From Candidatus Ratteibacteria bacterium (lineage in GTDB: Bacteria > CAIJMQ01): DNA of 7,602 bases. The position numbers and the translations under genes are program-made. Positions 1-6,671 of this stretch are shown here, in pieces. The DNA lies in NCBI GenBank assembly GCA_028715665.1, contig JAQURI010000076.1, positions 1 to 7,602 of the forward strand, read 5' to 3'. Position 1 is the stretch's first letter; every line of letters begins with the position of its first letter. Under the pieces are notes generated by a model. The model ran no database searches. It saw nothing but the letters and a program-made list of their open reading frames with translations, and had not been told where the DNA came from.

Positions 1-214
1 ATACGGCACCTAATATGGATGTTACTATCATTAGTTCTGTAAGGGTGAACCCCGTTAGAGATAAGAAATGCCTTTTGGCATTTCTGTAAAAACCAGTAAA
101 TATTTTTGAGGTGCTGTTGATTAGTAGATTTTTTTTCGGGATTAAATCTTTTTGTTTCGAATTCATCTCTAACGGGGTGAAACCAAGTTTTGATTTAATG
201 GTTTTTTTTAACAT
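1..214 (-). CDS. Type IV pilin-like protein (prepilin-type N-terminal methylation motif), 5' part only
   Basis: The open frame starts at an ATG at 214-212 and runs without a stop through 71 codons to the left edge, so only the N-terminus is visible. Residues 55-71 read GFTLTELMIVTSILGAV: the prepilin peptidase site (Gly55|Phe56), the conserved Glu at mature position +5 (Glu60), and the start of the hydrophobic spine. Such proteins are cut and N-methylated by PilD-type peptidases and assemble into type IV pili or type II secretion pseudopili. A GGGGGTG Shine-Dalgarno sits at 218-224, and the ATG lies 13 nt after the mtnA stop, so the two are probably co-transcribed. The leader of about 54 residues is far longer than typical pilin leaders (under about 30). 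It is Lys/Asn-rich and contains an earlier look-alike (GFTPLE, residues 11-16) within an inverted repeat. The true start could be further in (Met17), but the SD favours 214. The major pilin, minor pilin and pseudopilin cannot be told apart here. Confidence 0.8.
   Translation of the reverse strand, partial: MLKKTIKSKLGFTPLEMNSKQKDLIPKKNLLINSTSKIFTGFYRNAKRHFLSLTGFTLTELMIVTSILGAV
49..178. repeat. Perfect 14-bp inverted repeat inside the pilin leader
   Basis: ACCCCGTTAGAGAT at 49-62 is exactly reverse-complemented by ATCTCTAACGGGGT at 165-178, with 102 bp between the arms. A 7-bp direct repeat, GGGTGAA, lies at 43-49 and again at 175-181, so the arms sit in repeated context. Read on the minus strand, one arm encodes TPLE (of GFTPLE) and the other SLTG (of SLTGFTL, the real pilin cleavage motif). 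Together with the hairpin at 64-85 the arrangement resembles REP or small palindromic mobile elements. No transposase is visible, and membership of a dispersed family is inferred. Confidence 0.75.
64..85. repeat. 9-bp perfect hairpin with 4-nt loop
   Basis: AGAAATGCC (64-72), loop TTTT, GGCATTTCT (77-85). The stem is perfect. No T-run follows on either strand, and the hairpin lies inside the open pilin frame, so it is unlikely to be an intrinsic terminator. It adjoins the left arm of the 14-bp inverted repeat and probably belongs to the same element. Confidence 0.7.
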
Positions 215-227
215 TTACACCCCCTTT

Positions 228-1262
228 TCATAAAACTTTTTTTATATTTTTTCTATAAGAAGGATAAACTAACTTTTTTTCGGTTATAATGCAAGTAATC
301 AGGGAATTCGGCACGACGTCAAAAGCCGGGTTATATATTTTTGTTCCTTTCGGAGTAATTCTTTTACCGGCAAAATTTTCTATTTCGCCGGGGTCTCTTT
401 GCTCTATCGGAATGTCTTCACCTGTTCTTATTTTAGGGTCGAAAGTCGATATAGGCGCAGCGACATAAAAAGGAATATTGTGGAAACTAGCTAAAACAGC
501 GAGCGAATAAGTCCCTATTTTATTTGCAGTGTCGCCGTTTAAAGCTATTCTGTCGGCTCCTACTATAACCTTATTTATTTTGCCTTCTTTCATAACTTCG
601 CCTGCCATATTATCGCAAATAAGAGTTGTATCGATTTTTTCCTGCGCCAGTTCCCAACAGGTAAGTCTCGCTCCCTGTAGTAAGGGTCTGGTTTCACTTA
701 CATATACTTTTATTTTTTTGCCTTGTTCTTTTGCTTTGAATATTACAGCCAGAGCCGTTCCATAACCTGATGTCGCAAGCCCTCCTGCATTGCAGTGGGT
801 AAGTATGGCATCTGCGTCTTTTATGAGATTGGCGCCTTTTTCTCCAATCGATTGGCAGGTTTTGTTATCTTCCATCTGTATTTTTAATGTTTCTTCCAGT
901 ATTGCGCCTTTTATGGTTTCTATCGGATATTTTTTAAATTGTCCGACTTTATCCTGCAATCTTTCCATTGCCCCAAACAAGTTATATGCGGTTGGGCGGC
1001 AAGAACTTAAATACTTTATGATATCTTTAAATTTTTTATCGAAAGTTTTGAAACTTGTTGTTTTGTAATCTTTTATTCCCAAATATAATCCAAAAGCTGC
1101 GGCTATGCCGATAGCGGGTGCACCCCTTATTTTTAGGGTTTTTATCGCATCGAACATTTCTTCGGCAGTTTGGATGTAGAGGTAACTAAGCTTCTTGGGC
1201 AAGGAAGTCTGGTCGATTATTTTAACTTTATTATTTTGCCATTCTATAGGCGCAAAAGGCAT
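228..1262 (-). CDS. mtnA: S-methyl-5-thioribose-1-phosphate isomerase
   Basis: This 344-residue protein has the normal length for MtnA. It converts methylthioribose-1-phosphate to methylthioribulose-1-phosphate in the cytosolic methionine salvage pathway. Family landmarks run in order: RGAPAIG (46-52), THCNAGGLATSGYGTA (155-170) with the catalytic cysteine at 157, SETRPLLQGARLTCWEL (189-205), GADRIALNGDTANKIGTY (235-252) with the catalytic Asp237, and the C-terminal NPAFDV (311-316). The start at 1262 is supported by GGAGTGA (1269-1275), 6 nt upstream. It is related to eIF2B alpha/beta/delta and ribose-1,5-bisphosphate isomerases, but the CNAGG and GADRI motifs with full N- and C-terminal MtnA sequence favour MtnA. 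No other salvage gene is visible; the next gene downstream is a pilin-like gene after 13 nt, an odd partner that may simply share the transcript. Confidence 0.95.
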   Translation of the reverse strand: MPFAPIEWQNNKVKIIDQTSLPKKLSYLYIQTAEEMFDAIKTLKIRGAPAIGIAAAFGLYLGIKDYKTTSFKTFDKKFKDIIKYLSSCRPTAYNLFGAMERLQDKVGQFKKYPIETIKGAILEETLKIQMEDNKTCQSIGEKGANLIKDADAILTHCNAGGLATSGYGTALAVIFKAKEQGKKIKVYVSETRPLLQGARLTCWELAQEKIDTTLICDNMAGEVMKEGKINKVIVGADRIALNGDTANKIGTYSLAVLASFHNIPFYVAAPISTFDPKIRTGEDIPIEQRDPGEIENFAGKRITPKGTKIYNPAFDVVPNSLITCIITEKKLVYPSYRKNIKKVL

Positions 1263-1283
1263 ATTAATTCACTCCAAAGCTTT

Positions 1284-1311
1284 ATTTTACCATAAAGTTT
1301 TCTAAAGACAA
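1284..1311 (-). promoter_or_regulatory. Candidate sigma70-type promoter for mtnA
   Basis: On the minus strand, TTGTCT (1311-1306) is followed by 16 nt and TAAAAT (1289-1284), 4/6 and 5/6 matches to the consensus boxes. Transcription would begin near 1277, just upstream of the Shine-Dalgarno at 1269-1275. I see no riboswitch-like structure in this short leader. It is a sequence match only. Confidence 0.5.
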
Positions 1312-1327
1312 TTTTTACAATAATATA

Positions 1328-1356
1328 TTGAGACGTAATAAAAGATGTGTTAGCAT
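1328..1356 (+). promoter_or_regulatory. Candidate promoter for murJ-uvrC
   Basis: TTGAGA (1328-1333), a 17-nt spacer and TAGCAT (1351-1356) match the sigma70 boxes 5/6 and 4/6. The predicted start near 1363 leaves only about 8 nt before the murJ ATG, which agrees with the absence of any Shine-Dalgarno there. It is back to back with the mtnA promoter, with the two -35 boxes 16 bp apart. Confidence 0.45.
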
Positions 1357-1370
1357 AACAGTCAAATCCA

Positions 1371-2945
1371 ATGAAAACCACTTCGGCAAATAAATCCGTC
1401 ACCAAATCGGCCGGCATAATAGCTTTCGCAACTTTGATTTCGCGGATATTGGGTTTAATTCGTATTGCTGTTATTGCTAGATTATTCGGAGTTTATGTAT
1501 ATGCTCAAGCTTTTGTCATCGCATTTAAAATCCCGAATTTATTCAGAGATTTTTTAGGCGAGGGTGCGGCAAATTCGGCAATTGTTCCCGTATTTAGTGA
1601 ATATACCGTAAAACATTCTAAGGAAGAATTCTGGGAGTTAGCCAATGTTGTTTTAAATCTTATCTTGGTGTCGCTGACATTAATTACGCTTTTGGGAATA
1701 GCATTTTCTCCTGTCATTGTGAGGATTGTCGCGCCAGGTTTTATCGCCGACCCTTATAAATTACAAACTACTATTACGTTAACACGTCTTTTATTCCCAT
1801 ATATTTTATTGGTAGGGTTGGCTGCTTACGCTATGGCTATACTCAATTCCTTAAAGCATTTTTCAATTCCCGCTTTTGCGCCATGTCTTTTTAATGTGTC
1901 TGTAATTATATTTGCGTTGATGTTTGGAGAAGGGACTAAAGGGTTATCTTTAGGAGTTCTTATCGGCGGTATATTTCAAATTTTTGTCCAAGTTCCAATT
2001 CTATATAAGAAAGGTTTTCGTTTAAAATTTCCCAGTAATTTTAATCATCCAGCGGCAAGAACTATCGGCAAATTAATGATTCCTCGCGTTTTTAGTTCTG
2101 CCGTTTATCAATTAAATAATATTGTAGATTCGATATTTGGCTCTTTAGCTTTTATTGTAGGTGAAGGGGGAGTAGCTGGATTAGATTATGCTTATAGACT
2201 AATCCTTTTTCCTTTAGGTATTTTTAGCACTGCCTTATCACAAGCAATATTACCAACGTTCTCCAGGCAAGTTTTAGAGAAGAACCATGACAATTTAAAA
2301 CACACACTTTCGTTCGGTTTGCGCGCGACATTTTTTGTGATGCTTCCATCATCAGTAGGTTTTATGGTTTTAGCTGGTCCGATTATTTCTACTTTATTCG
2401 GAAGCGATAAATTCGATACTTACGCCGTTAATATAACCGCAAGCGTTTTATTCTTTTACAGCATCGGGTTGTTTGCTTACGGAGCCAAGAGAATACTGCA
2501 GTCCTGTTTTTTTGCCCTAAAAGATACCATAACGCCCACAAAAATTGCTGTTTGGGCCTTAGTTATAAATATAGTTTTGAACGCTATTCTTATTTTCCCT
2601 TTAAAGTTGAGAGGAATAGCTTTAGCCACATCCATTTCCGGAATCATTACTTTCTTTATATTATTTTTCCTGCTTAAAAAGAAAATACGTTCTTTCGATA
2701 TGCGGCCAATAAATTCTTCCTTCTTGCGCATTCTTTCGGCAAGCATCGGTATGGGAGTAGTGTGTTATTTTAGTAAATCCCTGCCCGCTTTGATGCAAAG
2801 TAATAAGGCGTGGTTGAATTTGATTTTATTGATTTCTGCGGGAATTATTTCTTACATTGTTTTCTGCTTTATTTTCCAGGTAAAAGAAATGCAGCAACTA
2901 TATGAATGGATAAAAGTAAGAAAAGCCAGTAAACAGTCTGACTAA
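1371..2945 (+). CDS. murJ: Lipid II flippase MurJ (MviN family)
   Basis: This 524-residue polytopic membrane protein has about 14 hydrophobic segments, the usual size for MurJ. MurJ moves lipid-linked peptidoglycan precursor (lipid II) across the inner membrane. The family N-terminus is clear: SAGIIAFATLISRILGLIR (13-31), then AFKIPNLFRDFLGEGA (51-66) and VPVFSEY (72-78). Arginines equivalent to the functional E. coli residues 18, 24, 52 and 270 appear as Arg25, Arg31, Arg59 and Arg276 (in LDYAYRLILFPLG). The position of E. coli Asp39 is Gln46 here (AQAF instead of the usual DAFF-type motif). The ATG at 1371 has no Shine-Dalgarno, but residues 13 onward align with the family start and a promoter lies just upstream. 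uvrC follows after 3 nt, so the two form an operon. A related MOP-family exporter is possible but less likely given the motif match. Confidence 0.95.
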   Translation: MKTTSANKSVTKSAGIIAFATLISRILGLIRIAVIARLFGVYVYAQAFVIAFKIPNLFRDFLGEGAANSAIVPVFSEYTVKHSKEEFWELANVVLNLILVSLTLITLLGIAFSPVIVRIVAPGFIADPYKLQTTITLTRLLFPYILLVGLAAYAMAILNSLKHFSIPAFAPCLFNVSVIIFALMFGEGTKGLSLGVLIGGIFQIFVQVPILYKKGFRLKFPSNFNHPAARTIGKLMIPRVFSSAVYQLNNIVDSIFGSLAFIVGEGGVAGLDYAYRLILFPLGIFSTALSQAILPTFSRQVLEKNHDNLKHTLSFGLRATFFVMLPSSVGFMVLAGPIISTLFGSDKFDTYAVNITASVLFFYSIGLFAYGAKRILQSCFFALKDTITPTKIAVWALVINIVLNAILIFPLKLRGIALATSISGIITFFILFFLLKKKIRSFDMRPINSSFLRILSASIGMGVVCYFSKSLPALMQSNKAWLNLILLISAGIISYIVFCFIFQVKEMQQLYEWIKVRKASKQSD

Positions 2946-2948
2946 ATC

Positions 2949-4601
2949 GTGAGAACTCAAGATAAAATAAGCACATTGCCTTCAGGCCCCGGGGTCTATG
3001 TATTCAAAGATAAAAGCAATAATTATCTGTACATAGGCAAAGCGGAAAATATAAGGAAAAGAGTTAAGTCGCATTTTCAAAAACCCGGTCTTTCCGGCAA
3101 AGACGCTATCCTGGCAAAAAAAACCGCATCGATAGATTATATTGTCACCCGCTCCGCGGTTGAGGCCCTAATACTTGAATGCAATCTTATAAAAGAGCAC
3201 AAACCGAAATACAATGTAACGTTGAAAGATGATAAAAGTTATCCTTATATAAAGATAGCTTTAGGCGAACACTTTCCGACGGTCTATATAACGCGCGACC
3301 TGCACACTAAAAACCTGCCCACCCGCCCGCCTCTGGCAGACAAGCAGGCAAAATATTTTGGCCCCTATACCGATGTAAAATCCTTAAGAAGGACTTTGTT
3401 GCTGCTAAGAAAAATTTTTCTTTTCAAGACCTGCAGGAAGACCAAAATAGACGGCAAACCCTGCCTTAACTATCACATTGCAAGATGCGTAGGCCCCTGC
3501 ACGGGTAAAGTTTCGCAAAAAGATTATATGGAAATAATAAAAAACGTTTCGATGTTTCTTGCTGGGGAGACTAAAGATTTAATTTCTTATCTTAAAAAGA
3601 AAATGGATGACGCGAGCGCCTCCAAAGAATACGAAAAAGCCGCCAGATTCAGAGACCAGCTTAATTCAATCCAAAGAGCATCTTTTTCTCAAACCGTTTC
3701 AAACTTGCTTGGGAAAAATCAGGATTTTATAGGATATGCTGACTCTAAAAATACGGGTTTGATTGTTTTGTTTAATATAAGAAACGGCAAACTGTTGACT
3801 CAGGAGAAATTCAATTTAACGGCAATGGCAAATTCCGAAATAGAAGAAGCGGTTCCGTCTTTTATAGAACAATATTATTCGTCAAGTTCTTTTATTCCCG
3901 ACGAGATATTTGTGCCGGTTGCTTTGAAAGAAAAAGACCTTTTAGAAAAATGGCTTAAAAGAAAAAGAGGCAAAACGGTGAGAATTTCCGTCCCCCAAAG
4001 GGGTGCCAATAAAAAACTACTCAAGATGGCAAGCGATAATGCCGGATATAAATTAATGGAAACCTTTCCTTCGGCTCATAAACAATCAAATATTCCCATT
4101 GATTTGCAAGAAAGATTGAATTTGTCGTCGATACCGTTCAAAATAGAAGGGATAGATATTTCCAATATAAGAGGCAAAAGCGCGGTCGGAAGCGTAGTGG
4201 TATTTGAAAATGCGGTTGCTAATAAAAATGAGTGGAGAAAATTCAAAATCAAAAGCATTGACACGTCAGATGATTATAAGATGATGAAAGAAGTGCTTGA
4301 AAGAAGATATAGGCGGATGCTTTCCGAAGATAATTTGCCCGATTTGGTCCTTGTTGATGGCGGGAAAGGGCAGGTGAGTATTGCAAAACAAGTCTTTAAT
4401 GGATTAGGGATAGAAAATATGCCCGTTGTGGGAATTGCAAAGGGCGAAAACAGAATCCATTTATCCTATTCTTCTAGAATACTAATCCTAAATCCGCGGA
4501 TAGAATCTCTCCGTTTTCTTGCGCATGTCCGCGACGAATCCCATAGGTTTGCGCATTCTTATTTTTCGAACCTCAGACGAAAAGAAACAAGAGGAAAATA
4601 A
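2949..4601 (+). CDS. uvrC: Excinuclease ABC subunit UvrC, lacking the C-terminal HhH domain
   Basis: UvrC makes both incisions in UvrABC nucleotide excision repair. Domain order: GIY-YIG nuclease (about 10-90; GVY 15-17, YIG 28-30, Glu77), four cysteines at 162, 172, 180 and 184 matching the iron-sulfur ligands known in this family, a UVR/UvrB-binding motif (about 209-243), and an RNase H-like nuclease with GIDISNIRG (Asp403), VLVDGGKGQ (Asp470) and RDESHRFA (His532). The protein stops at 550, right after that last motif; family members usually continue about 60 residues with paired helix-hairpin-helix motifs. Residues about 120-134 are an insertion relative to the family, encoded by a palindromic element (3314-3352). 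The start is GTG at 2949, 3 nt after murJ stops; there is no Shine-Dalgarno and no usable ATG near the N-terminus, so translational coupling to murJ is likely. It converges with the nitroreductase gene, 8 nt away. Confidence 0.95.
   Translation: MRTQDKISTLPSGPGVYVFKDKSNNYLYIGKAENIRKRVKSHFQKPGLSGKDAILAKKTASIDYIVTRSAVEALILECNLIKEHKPKYNVTLKDDKSYPYIKIALGEHFPTVYITRDLHTKNLPTRPPLADKQAKYFGPYTDVKSLRRTLLLLRKIFLFKTCRKTKIDGKPCLNYHIARCVGPCTGKVSQKDYMEIIKNVSMFLAGETKDLISYLKKKMDDASASKEYEKAARFRDQLNSIQRASFSQTVSNLLGKNQDFIGYADSKNTGLIVLFNIRNGKLLTQEKFNLTAMANSEIEEAVPSFIEQYYSSSSFIPDEIFVPVALKEKDLLEKWLKRKRGKTVRISVPQRGANKKLLKMASDNAGYKLMETFPSAHKQSNIPIDLQERLNLSSIPFKIEGIDISNIRGKSAVGSVVVFENAVANKNEWRKFKIKSIDTSDDYKMMKEVLERRYRRMLSEDNLPDLVLVDGGKGQVSIAKQVFNGLGIENMPVVGIAKGENRIHLSYSSRILILNPRIESLRFLAHVRDESHRFAHSYFSNLRRKETRGK
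3314..3352 (-). repeat. GC-rich palindromic insert in frame within uvrC
   Basis: The arms 3314-3331 and 3335-3352 flank a 3-nt loop (3332-3334). As minus-strand RNA or single-stranded DNA all 18 positions pair: 10 Watson-Crick and 8 G-U/G-T. On the plus strand the same 8 positions are C-A mismatches. The 39 bp equal 13 codons and encode roughly NLPTRPPLADKQA, between the conserved YITRD and YFGPY blocks of UvrC, where the family usually has only about 8 residues. It is strikingly GC-rich against the AT-rich gene. It resembles in-frame palindromic elements such as those of Rickettsia genes; this is an analogy, with no claim of homology. Confidence 0.7.
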
Positions 4602-4609
4602 AATTGTTT

Positions 4610-5122
4610 CTAACAAAACTTTTCGTAGCAGATGATTTCGTTTAAAGATTTTCTGGTTTTTGGCCGCGGTGAATCCGCCGGATATCCTAATGTGAGAAGT
4701 TCTACGACTTTATAGGAAGACGGAATTCCCAAGAGTTGGCAAGCTTTATCTTGGAAAAAAGAACCTATCCAACAAGTTCCCAGACCTTCTTCAACAGCGG
4801 CTAACGTTATATGGTCTATGGCAATTGCGACATCTATTGGGTCGGTCGGAATACCGCAGCGCATTTTATCGTTTGGAGTAAGCCCAACGGCGGCAATTAC
4901 CGCGGATGCCTCGCCGACGAATTGTTGATTGTTTGCAACTTCTACAAGTTTTTTTATTGTTTCAGGATTTGTTACAACTATGAGTTTGAATTGTTGTCTG
5001 TTTTTTGCGGTTGGGGCTAATCTTGCGGCTTCTAAAATCTTATTCAAGATATCTTCCGGAATCGGTTTATTCTTATATGCTCTGACACTTCTTCTTTTGT
5101 TTATCGCTTCGTATACGTTCAT
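4610..5122 (-). CDS. Nitroreductase-family FMN oxidoreductase
   Basis: This 170-residue protein has the length of the compact single-domain nitroreductase class, which binds FMN and reduces nitroaromatics, quinones or other substrates with NAD(P)H, usually as a cytosolic homodimer. FMN-phosphate motif: KRRSVRAY (9-16), with Arg10, Arg11 and Ser12. This is followed by ARLAPTAKNRQQ (33-44), DVAIAIDHITLAAVEEGLGTCWIG (97-120) and LLTLGYP (142-148), the usual C-terminal blocks. The physiological substrate cannot be read from the sequence. The start at 5122 is fixed by a strong GGAGGTGA (5126-5133) 3 nt upstream. The leader passes through the decamer array at 5144-5251; a TATAAA -10 candidate lies at 5206-5201 but I see no convincing -35. 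The 3' end nearly meets uvrC (8 nt apart), with only a weak AT hairpin (4604-4616) between. Confidence 0.9.
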   Translation of the reverse strand: MNVYEAINKRRSVRAYKNKPIPEDILNKILEAARLAPTAKNRQQFKLIVVTNPETIKKLVEVANNQQFVGEASAVIAAVGLTPNDKMRCGIPTDPIDVAIAIDHITLAAVEEGLGTCWIGSFFQDKACQLLGIPSSYKVVELLTLGYPADSPRPKTRKSLNEIICYEKFC

Positions 5123-5143
5123 GGTTCACCTCCATTAAATTTA

Positions 5144-5251
5144 TAGAGATAAATAGAAATATAATTGAAATAAATTGAAATATGTTGTCCTTTTAAGTAT
5201 TTTATATTTCGACATATATCCACTGTATTTCCATGTATATCTATTTATTTC
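5144..5251. repeat. Two opposed arrays of a degenerate decamer (core GAAAT) at helical spacing
   Basis: On the plus strand, T(A/T)GA(A/G)ATA-like units have their core G at 5146, 5156, 5167 and 5177 (spacing 10, 11, 10). In the second half the same unit is inverted: core C of A-T-(T/A)-T-C at 5210, 5220, 5231, 5241 and 5251 (spacing 10, 11, 10, 10). The two arrays point at a 16-17 bp centre (about 5188-5204). One edge abuts the MATE stop codon (5257) and the other the nitroreductase ribosome binding site, filling the 134-bp spacer. There are no unique spacers as in CRISPR. It could be a multi-site operator, intrinsically curved DNA or a dispersed intergenic repeat. Confidence 0.6.
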
Positions 5252-5256
5252 TATTA

Positions 5257-6627
5257 TTATGCTATAGATGATATTTTTCTTTTCTTCCATTTTCCTGTCA
5301 TAAACCAGCCCATTATGAAAGTTCCGTGCAAGACGGAAGCAAAAGCGTTTGCCCACCAGATTCCGTTGGCTCCCCAAAGTTTGGAAAGTAATAGAGCCAT
5401 TGGTATTTGAAATCCCCAAAGGGATATCAAAGTGATAAACATCGGTCCCATGGTATCTCCCGCGCCGGCCAGGGCCTGTCCGAGAACAACACCGAGCGGG
5501 ATAAATACATAAAACGGCGCGGTTACTCTTAAGAATTCTGTTCCCAGAGAGATTATGCCGTTGTCTTTTGTGAAAAAACGAATAATACCGGGTGCAAAAA
5601 TAAAGAATAGGATACCGACTAAAATCATTATGCACATATCAAGCGATGTAGCCGTCCATGCGCTTCTTTGGGCCCTTTTGGATTTTCTGGCCCCCAAATT
5701 TTGCCCTACTAAAGTTGCGGCGGCCCCGCCAAATGCAAAGGCGGGCATAAGGACAACCATTTGCAGCCTCATGCCGATTCCGTAAGCGGCGACAGCCGCA
5801 GTTCCGAAACTTGCTACGATGCCCATCAAAACTACGCCCATTATGCTCCTAAAAAACATTTGCAGCGAAGCCGGAAGTCCTATTCTAATCATTTCTTTGA
5901 TAAAAACGAATTTAATTTTGAACTGTGAAATATGTATATGGACCTTAGATTGCCTTGTATAAAGCAGCGCAAGGACCAGGAATGCCGGAATGGCTTGGGC
6001 TAAAACCGTTGCTAATGCTGCACCTGCTGCTTCCATTTTAGGAATTATGCTCAGTCCGAATATAAGAATCGGGTCCAATACGATGTTTATAATATTCGAG
6101 AGAAACATGAATTTCATGGGAGTTACCGTGTCTCCCTCTGCCTGAAGTATTGCATTTCCGAACGACAATAAAACCATCGTTATTCCGCCGATTAGAAGAA
6201 TTCTTAGATATGAAGTCCCGATTTTTAAAACTTCCTGACTTGCACCAAGAAGTAGAAGTAATTTTTCCGTAAATAGAAGACCTACTAATATTGCCGCAAA
6301 CGCTATGATTAGTCCGAGCATAATGGATTGGCTTGCTGCGGCATCGGCGTTTTTTGCGTCTTTTGCTCCTACATACCTGGAAACGAGCGCTACCGTTCCT
6401 CTGGTTAAACCTATAAGCGCGGCAAAAACAACCATCATAATAGTTCCGCTGATTGCTACGGCGGCTATCGAATCGGAACCGAGTTTCCCGACCCAGAACA
6501 TGTCGATTAAATTAAGTGTGGAATTGAGAATGGCTATCGCCATAAGCGGTCCCGTCAATGAAAGAACTTTGGGCGTAATTGGGCCTGAAGTAAGTTCCTG
6601 GTCGTGTTTTAAAAATTTTTTAATCAT
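5257..6627 (-). CDS. MATE-family multidrug/toxin extrusion transporter
   Basis: MATE proteins are 12-helix inner-membrane antiporters that export cationic drugs and metabolites using a Na+ or H+ gradient. From the Met at 6627 the product is 456 residues, the standard size. Two MatE repeats are visible: residues about 27-190 with NLIDMFWVGKLG (39-50), RGTVALVSRYVGA (76-88), AEGDTVTPM (163-171) and VLDPILIFG (183-191); and about 245-445 with AAVAAYGIGMRLQ (277-289), GAAATLVGQNLGA (301-313) and GAGDTMGPM (388-396). The frame stays open to an ATG at 6705, but the extra 26 residues look unlike the family and fall in a hairpin region, so 6627 is preferred; neither start has a good Shine-Dalgarno. 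Substrate unknown. A norM-like label would be a guess. Confidence 0.9.
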   Translation of the reverse strand: MIKKFLKHDQELTSGPITPKVLSLTGPLMAIAILNSTLNLIDMFWVGKLGSDSIAAVAISGTIMMVVFAALIGLTRGTVALVSRYVGAKDAKNADAAASQSIMLGLIIAFAAILVGLLFTEKLLLLLGASQEVLKIGTSYLRILLIGGITMVLLSFGNAILQAEGDTVTPMKFMFLSNIINIVLDPILIFGLSIIPKMEAAGAALATVLAQAIPAFLVLALLYTRQSKVHIHISQFKIKFVFIKEMIRIGLPASLQMFFRSIMGVVLMGIVASFGTAAVAAYGIGMRLQMVVLMPAFAFGGAAATLVGQNLGARKSKRAQRSAWTATSLDMCIMILVGILFFIFAPGIIRFFTKDNGIISLGTEFLRVTAPFYVFIPLGVVLGQALAGAGDTMGPMFITLISLWGFQIPMALLLSKLWGANGIWWANAFASVLHGTFIMGWFMTGKWKKRKISSIA

Positions 6628-6671
6628 TTCATAAAATTGCCGCGGAAGTTTTTGAGGAGTTAAAATATTCA

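Noticed and set aside
3..89. Plus-strand open frame entering from the left edge and ending at TAA 87-89
   Set aside because: It is antisense to the pilin-like frame, which has a start, Shine-Dalgarno and a recognisable prepilin motif; the plus-strand frame shows no domain.
304..316. GAATTCGGCACGA, nearly identical to a common EcoRI cDNA-library adapter
   Set aside because: It lies in frame in mtnA and encodes part of the conserved C-terminal NPAFDV-x-P segment, with uninterrupted gene on both sides, so a cloning artefact is not needed to explain it.
1263..1290. SAM-type riboswitch upstream of mtnA
   Set aside because: The predicted leader is about 15 nt and contains only a Shine-Dalgarno; there is no room for an aptamer.
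4602..4620. Bidirectional terminator between uvrC and the nitroreductase gene
   Set aside because: Only a 5-bp stem (TTGTT/AACAA, 3-nt loop) is present; too weak to claim, though transcripts must end somewhere around this convergent junction.
5144..5251. CRISPR array
   Set aside because: The repeated unit is only about 10 bp, degenerate, contiguous without spacers, and changes orientation halfway.
5141..5635. Long open frame overlapping the MATE gene on the same strand, 164 codons
   Set aside because: It is an alternative frame of the MATE 3' end with no recognisable domain; the MATE frame carries all family motifs. Other antisense open frames at 529-765, 790-1068, 4811-5138, 5555-5785, 6305-6634 and 7038-7307 were dismissed for the same reason.
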